Shown here: positions 61,989-64,000 of the stretch, one piece after another
How the letters are laid out: every line of letters begins with the position of its first letter
Numbering within the stretch: the first letter of the stretch is position 1
Assembly (NCBI RefSeq): GCF_017877355.1
Contig: NZ_JAGIPR010000013.1
Coordinates: 62,001 to 126,000 of the forward strand
From: Chryseobacterium jejuense
GTDB taxonomy: Bacteria > Bacteroidota > Bacteroidia > Flavobacteriales > Weeksellaceae
Length of the DNA: 64,000 nt
Direction: 5' to 3'
Program-made: the position numbers and the translations under genes
Notes under the pieces: model-generated
What the model was told of the DNA's origin: nothing
Databases searched by the model: none
What the model saw: the letters and a program-made list of their open reading frames with translations, nothing else

Positions 61989-63716
61989 ATGTCATTCCAA
62001 ATTCCAATTACAATTTCAGAAGCTATAGACAAAATTGAAAATAACCAGTTTTTATTACCTGCTATACAAAGAGAGTTTATTTGGACGCATTCAAAAATTG
62101 AGTGGTTATTTGATTCAATAATGAGAAATTATCCTATTAGTTCTTTTCTCTTTTGGAAAGTAGAAGAGAAAACAGCACAGGGATATAGATTTTACAAATT
62201 TATAAATGAATATAGAGAAAGATATAAGACTCATAATGAAGAAATATCTACGAATGGAATAAGTGCTTTTAATGCCGTTCTTGATGGTCAACAAAGGCTA
62301 ACCTCATTGTATATTGGTCTAAAAGGGAGTTATGCATATAAAGAATATAGAAGAAAATGGGAAGACACGGAATGGAGTATCCCCACACGCCATTTGTATC
62401 TAAATATTTCTAAGGAACTTGAAGATGAAGAAGACGGCAGAATTTATGAGTTTCAGTTTTTAGAAAAAGAGGAAACATCTGAAGCTATGATTTATAGTAC
62501 AGAAACAGACCAATGGTTTAAAGTAGGATGCATTCTAAACTATACTCAAGATGAAGTTTTCGACAATTTTGTAGAGGAGCTTGAGAATTCATTTTCAAGA
62601 AAAGCTCTTCGTCAATTAAGAAGAACTATCGTGGAAAAACCTATTATTAATTATTTCTTAGAAGGTGATCAAAGGTTAGATAAAGCATTAAATATTTTTA
62701 TAAGGATTAATAGCGGAGGTGAGCCTTTAAATTTTTCAGATTTATTAATGTCAATTGCGGTAGCAAATTGGACTCAAAAAGATGCTAGAAAAGAAATTCA
62801 TAAGCTGGTTGATATAATTAGAGATAAAGGATTTTCTATATCAAAAGACTTGATTTTGAAATCATTTCTATATTTGCATAGTAAAGATATAAAATTTAAT
62901 GTTACAAATTTTTCAAAAGAAAATGCAAAAGATTTTGAAGCTGAATGGGAGAGAATTCGTGATTCGATATTATCAGCTTTTGATTTAGTAAAAACTTTTG
63001 GGTTTACAGACTATACACTGACATCAAAAAATGCTATAATTCCTATCATTTATTATCTGTATCATAAAAATATATATAGAGATTTTAGTACTAAAATAGA
63101 ATATAAAGATGACAGAGAAAAGATAAAAAAATGGTTACATATAGTATTAATTAAACGTTTATTTGGGGGGACTTCGGATTCCGTTTTGTCTCAAATAAGA
63201 AAAACATTCACGGAAAATATTAATGAGTTAAAAATTAAGCCTGAAATATTTACCTTTCCAAGTGAATCTATATTTAAATATATTCGTAAAGATTTAAGTA
63301 TTGGTGATGAGTTTATTGAAGAGATATTATTGACTCAAATGGATAATCAATACGCTTTTTCAATATTGTCATTATTATATCCTGATTTAGATTACAAAAA
63401 TAATAATTTTCACAAAGACCATATTCATCCAATATTCCAATTTAAAGACTTATCTGATTCAGATAAGGAGAAATTTGATTGGCATACCTACAATTCAATT
63501 TATAATTTACAAATGCTGGATGCAAATGAAAATATGTCAAAAAGTAATAAAACTCTTGAAGAGTGGATTGTTAAAGAGACACATATGGGTAACAGAAGCC
63601 AGTTTCTAAAATCGCATTTAATTCCAGATATAGACCTAAGTCTTGTTAACTTTAGTAATTATTATGAAAGAAGAAAGGAACTTCTAATGATAAAACTAAG
63701 GAATATACTTAATTAA
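61989..63716 (+). CDS. DUF262/DUF1524 protein (GmrSD-like)
   Basis: The 575-residue product has the DUF262 part (GmrS type) at about 10-330, with VLDGQQRLTSLYIGL near 98 and FIRINSGGEPLNFSDL near 236. The DUF1524 part (GmrD type, HNH nuclease) comes at about 440-560, with HKDHIHPIFQF near 474 and YNLQMLDANENMSKS. This fused form resembles type IV restriction proteins that act on modified phage DNA. Related DUF262 proteins are also found in other defence systems. A further gene starts 161 bases later and may be its partner. It sits near the end of the element, which fits a defence role. Confidence 0.85.
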   Translation: MSFQIPITISEAIDKIENNQFLLPAIQREFIWTHSKIEWLFDSIMRNYPISSFLFWKVEEKTAQGYRFYKFINEYRERYKTHNEEISTNGISAFNAVLDGQQRLTSLYIGLKGSYAYKEYRRKWEDTEWSIPTRHLYLNISKELEDEEDGRIYEFQFLEKEETSEAMIYSTETDQWFKVGCILNYTQDEVFDNFVEELENSFSRKALRQLRRTIVEKPIINYFLEGDQRLDKALNIFIRINSGGEPLNFSDLLMSIAVANWTQKDARKEIHKLVDIIRDKGFSISKDLILKSFLYLHSKDIKFNVTNFSKENAKDFEAEWERIRDSILSAFDLVKTFGFTDYTLTSKNAIIPIIYYLYHKNIYRDFSTKIEYKDDREKIKKWLHIVLIKRLFGGTSDSVLSQIRKTFTENINELKIKPEIFTFPSESIFKYIRKDLSIGDEFIEEILLTQMDNQYAFSILSLLYPDLDYKNNNFHKDHIHPIFQFKDLSDSDKEKFDWHTYNSIYNLQMLDANENMSKSNKTLEEWIVKETHMGNRSQFLKSHLIPDIDLSLVNFSNYYERRKELLMIKLRNILN

Positions 63717-63876
63717 AATTCTTTCAATTTGCAGATAAATGTATATATCTAAAAATTTAAGTAAATTGGCTAGCGGTAGAAATTACAAGTTATTTAAATT
63801 GTTGTTGACCTTTAGAATTTTTAAAGCTGTTCAATAACTTTAATAGCAAATTAAGAATCTGTACATTATATTATAA

Positions 63877-64000
63877 ATGACACCTCAACAATTAATTCGA
63901 TTTCAAAAAATTATTGATGTGAAAGAATGGAGAGAAAACCCATTACACGAATCGGTAGAAAAGAAATTATTTAACTTAATGAATAAGCTTAATGAAAATG
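63877..64000 (+). CDS. Start of a gene downstream of the DUF262 protein (partial)
   Basis: The frame starts at 63877 (MTPQQLIRFQKIIDVKEW) and is open to the window edge, 41 codons. The sequence is helical and charged with no recognisable motif yet. Its position behind the DUF262 gene suggests it is a partner, but the rest of the protein is missing. Confidence 0.5.
   Translation, partial: MTPQQLIRFQKIIDVKEWRENPLHESVEKKLFNLMNKLNEN

Larger units (their letters stand above)
43336..64000. mobile_element. Integrative element next to the CAU tRNA (right end not in window)
   Basis: The tRNA 3' end is a common target for tyrosine recombinases. Directly after it begins a more AT-rich segment with an excisionase-like protein, DUF3987 protein, tyrosine recombinase, RecA-fold ATPase, DUF3871 protein and RadC-like protein, a set seen on Bacteroidota genomic islands. 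Cargo lies between these backbone genes. I found no second copy of the tRNA end up to 64,000, so the far boundary is outside. No structural phage genes and no conjugation genes are visible here, so its mode of movement is unknown. Confidence 0.75.

Noticed and set aside
43336..64000. Prophage
   Set aside because: An integrase and helper genes are present, but no capsid, tail, portal or terminase gene is visible in the 20.6 kb.

Overview
The window looks like a chromosome segment of a Chryseobacterium-like member of the Flavobacteriia (Bacteroidota). The evidence is the AT-rich composition, flavobacterial promoters of the TTTG-N18/19-TAnnTTTG type at a tRNA gene and a regulator gene, a type IX secretion sorting tail on a secreted nuclease, a full complex I operon with a short NuoG, and many small lipoproteins. 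The genus is inferred from gene content and style, not from a database search.

Region 1 (1-8.3 kb) holds the end of an upstream gene, a small lipoprotein, a 1,238-residue phosphoesterase fused to an Omp85-like barrel, a divergent HD-domain protein carrying the membrane module known from Pycsar effectors, and a large GAF-like protein. Region 2 (8.4-17.3 kb) is one tightly packed minus-strand operon. It runs LysM protein, PAAR-like DUF4280 protein, a two-headed peptidoglycan hydrolase (GH19-like plus M23), then six small predicted lipoproteins. This layout suggests a contractile-system effector with its periplasmic protectors. Region 3 (17.6-32 kb) is the nuo operon, nuoA to nuoN, with an outer-membrane-like protein between nuoF and nuoG and AT-rich repeats in several gaps.

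Region 4 (32-43.2 kb) is housekeeping: GNAT protein, zinc peptidase, YigZ, two tandem double-glycine leader peptides (one only 54 residues), ribD, a DUF349 protein, aroE, a secreted endonuclease I, a LolC/E-like permease, rbfA and methylmalonyl-CoA epimerase. It ends at a CAU-anticodon tRNA.

Region 5 (43.3 kb to the window end) is an integrative element that appears to sit at the 3' end of that tRNA. Its backbone is a helix-turn-helix protein, DUF3987 protein, tyrosine recombinase, RecA-fold ATPase, DUF3871 protein and a RadC-like protein. Cargo sits between backbone genes. The main cargo (49,983-59,378, minus strand) is a five-gene cassette: a SEC-C plus PD-(D/E)XK nuclease, a PIN nuclease, a GHKL ATPase, a STAS-like plus phosphoribosyltransferase protein, and a calcineurin phosphoesterase plus orotate-type phosphoribosyltransferase fusion. 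I do not recognise this combination as a named defence system, and it is the best candidate here for an undescribed one. After it come an XRE regulator with two clear operators controlling a pair of membrane proteins, and a GmrSD-like DUF262/DUF1524 gene with a partner that runs off the window. No second copy of the tRNA end was seen, so the element probably continues past 64,000.
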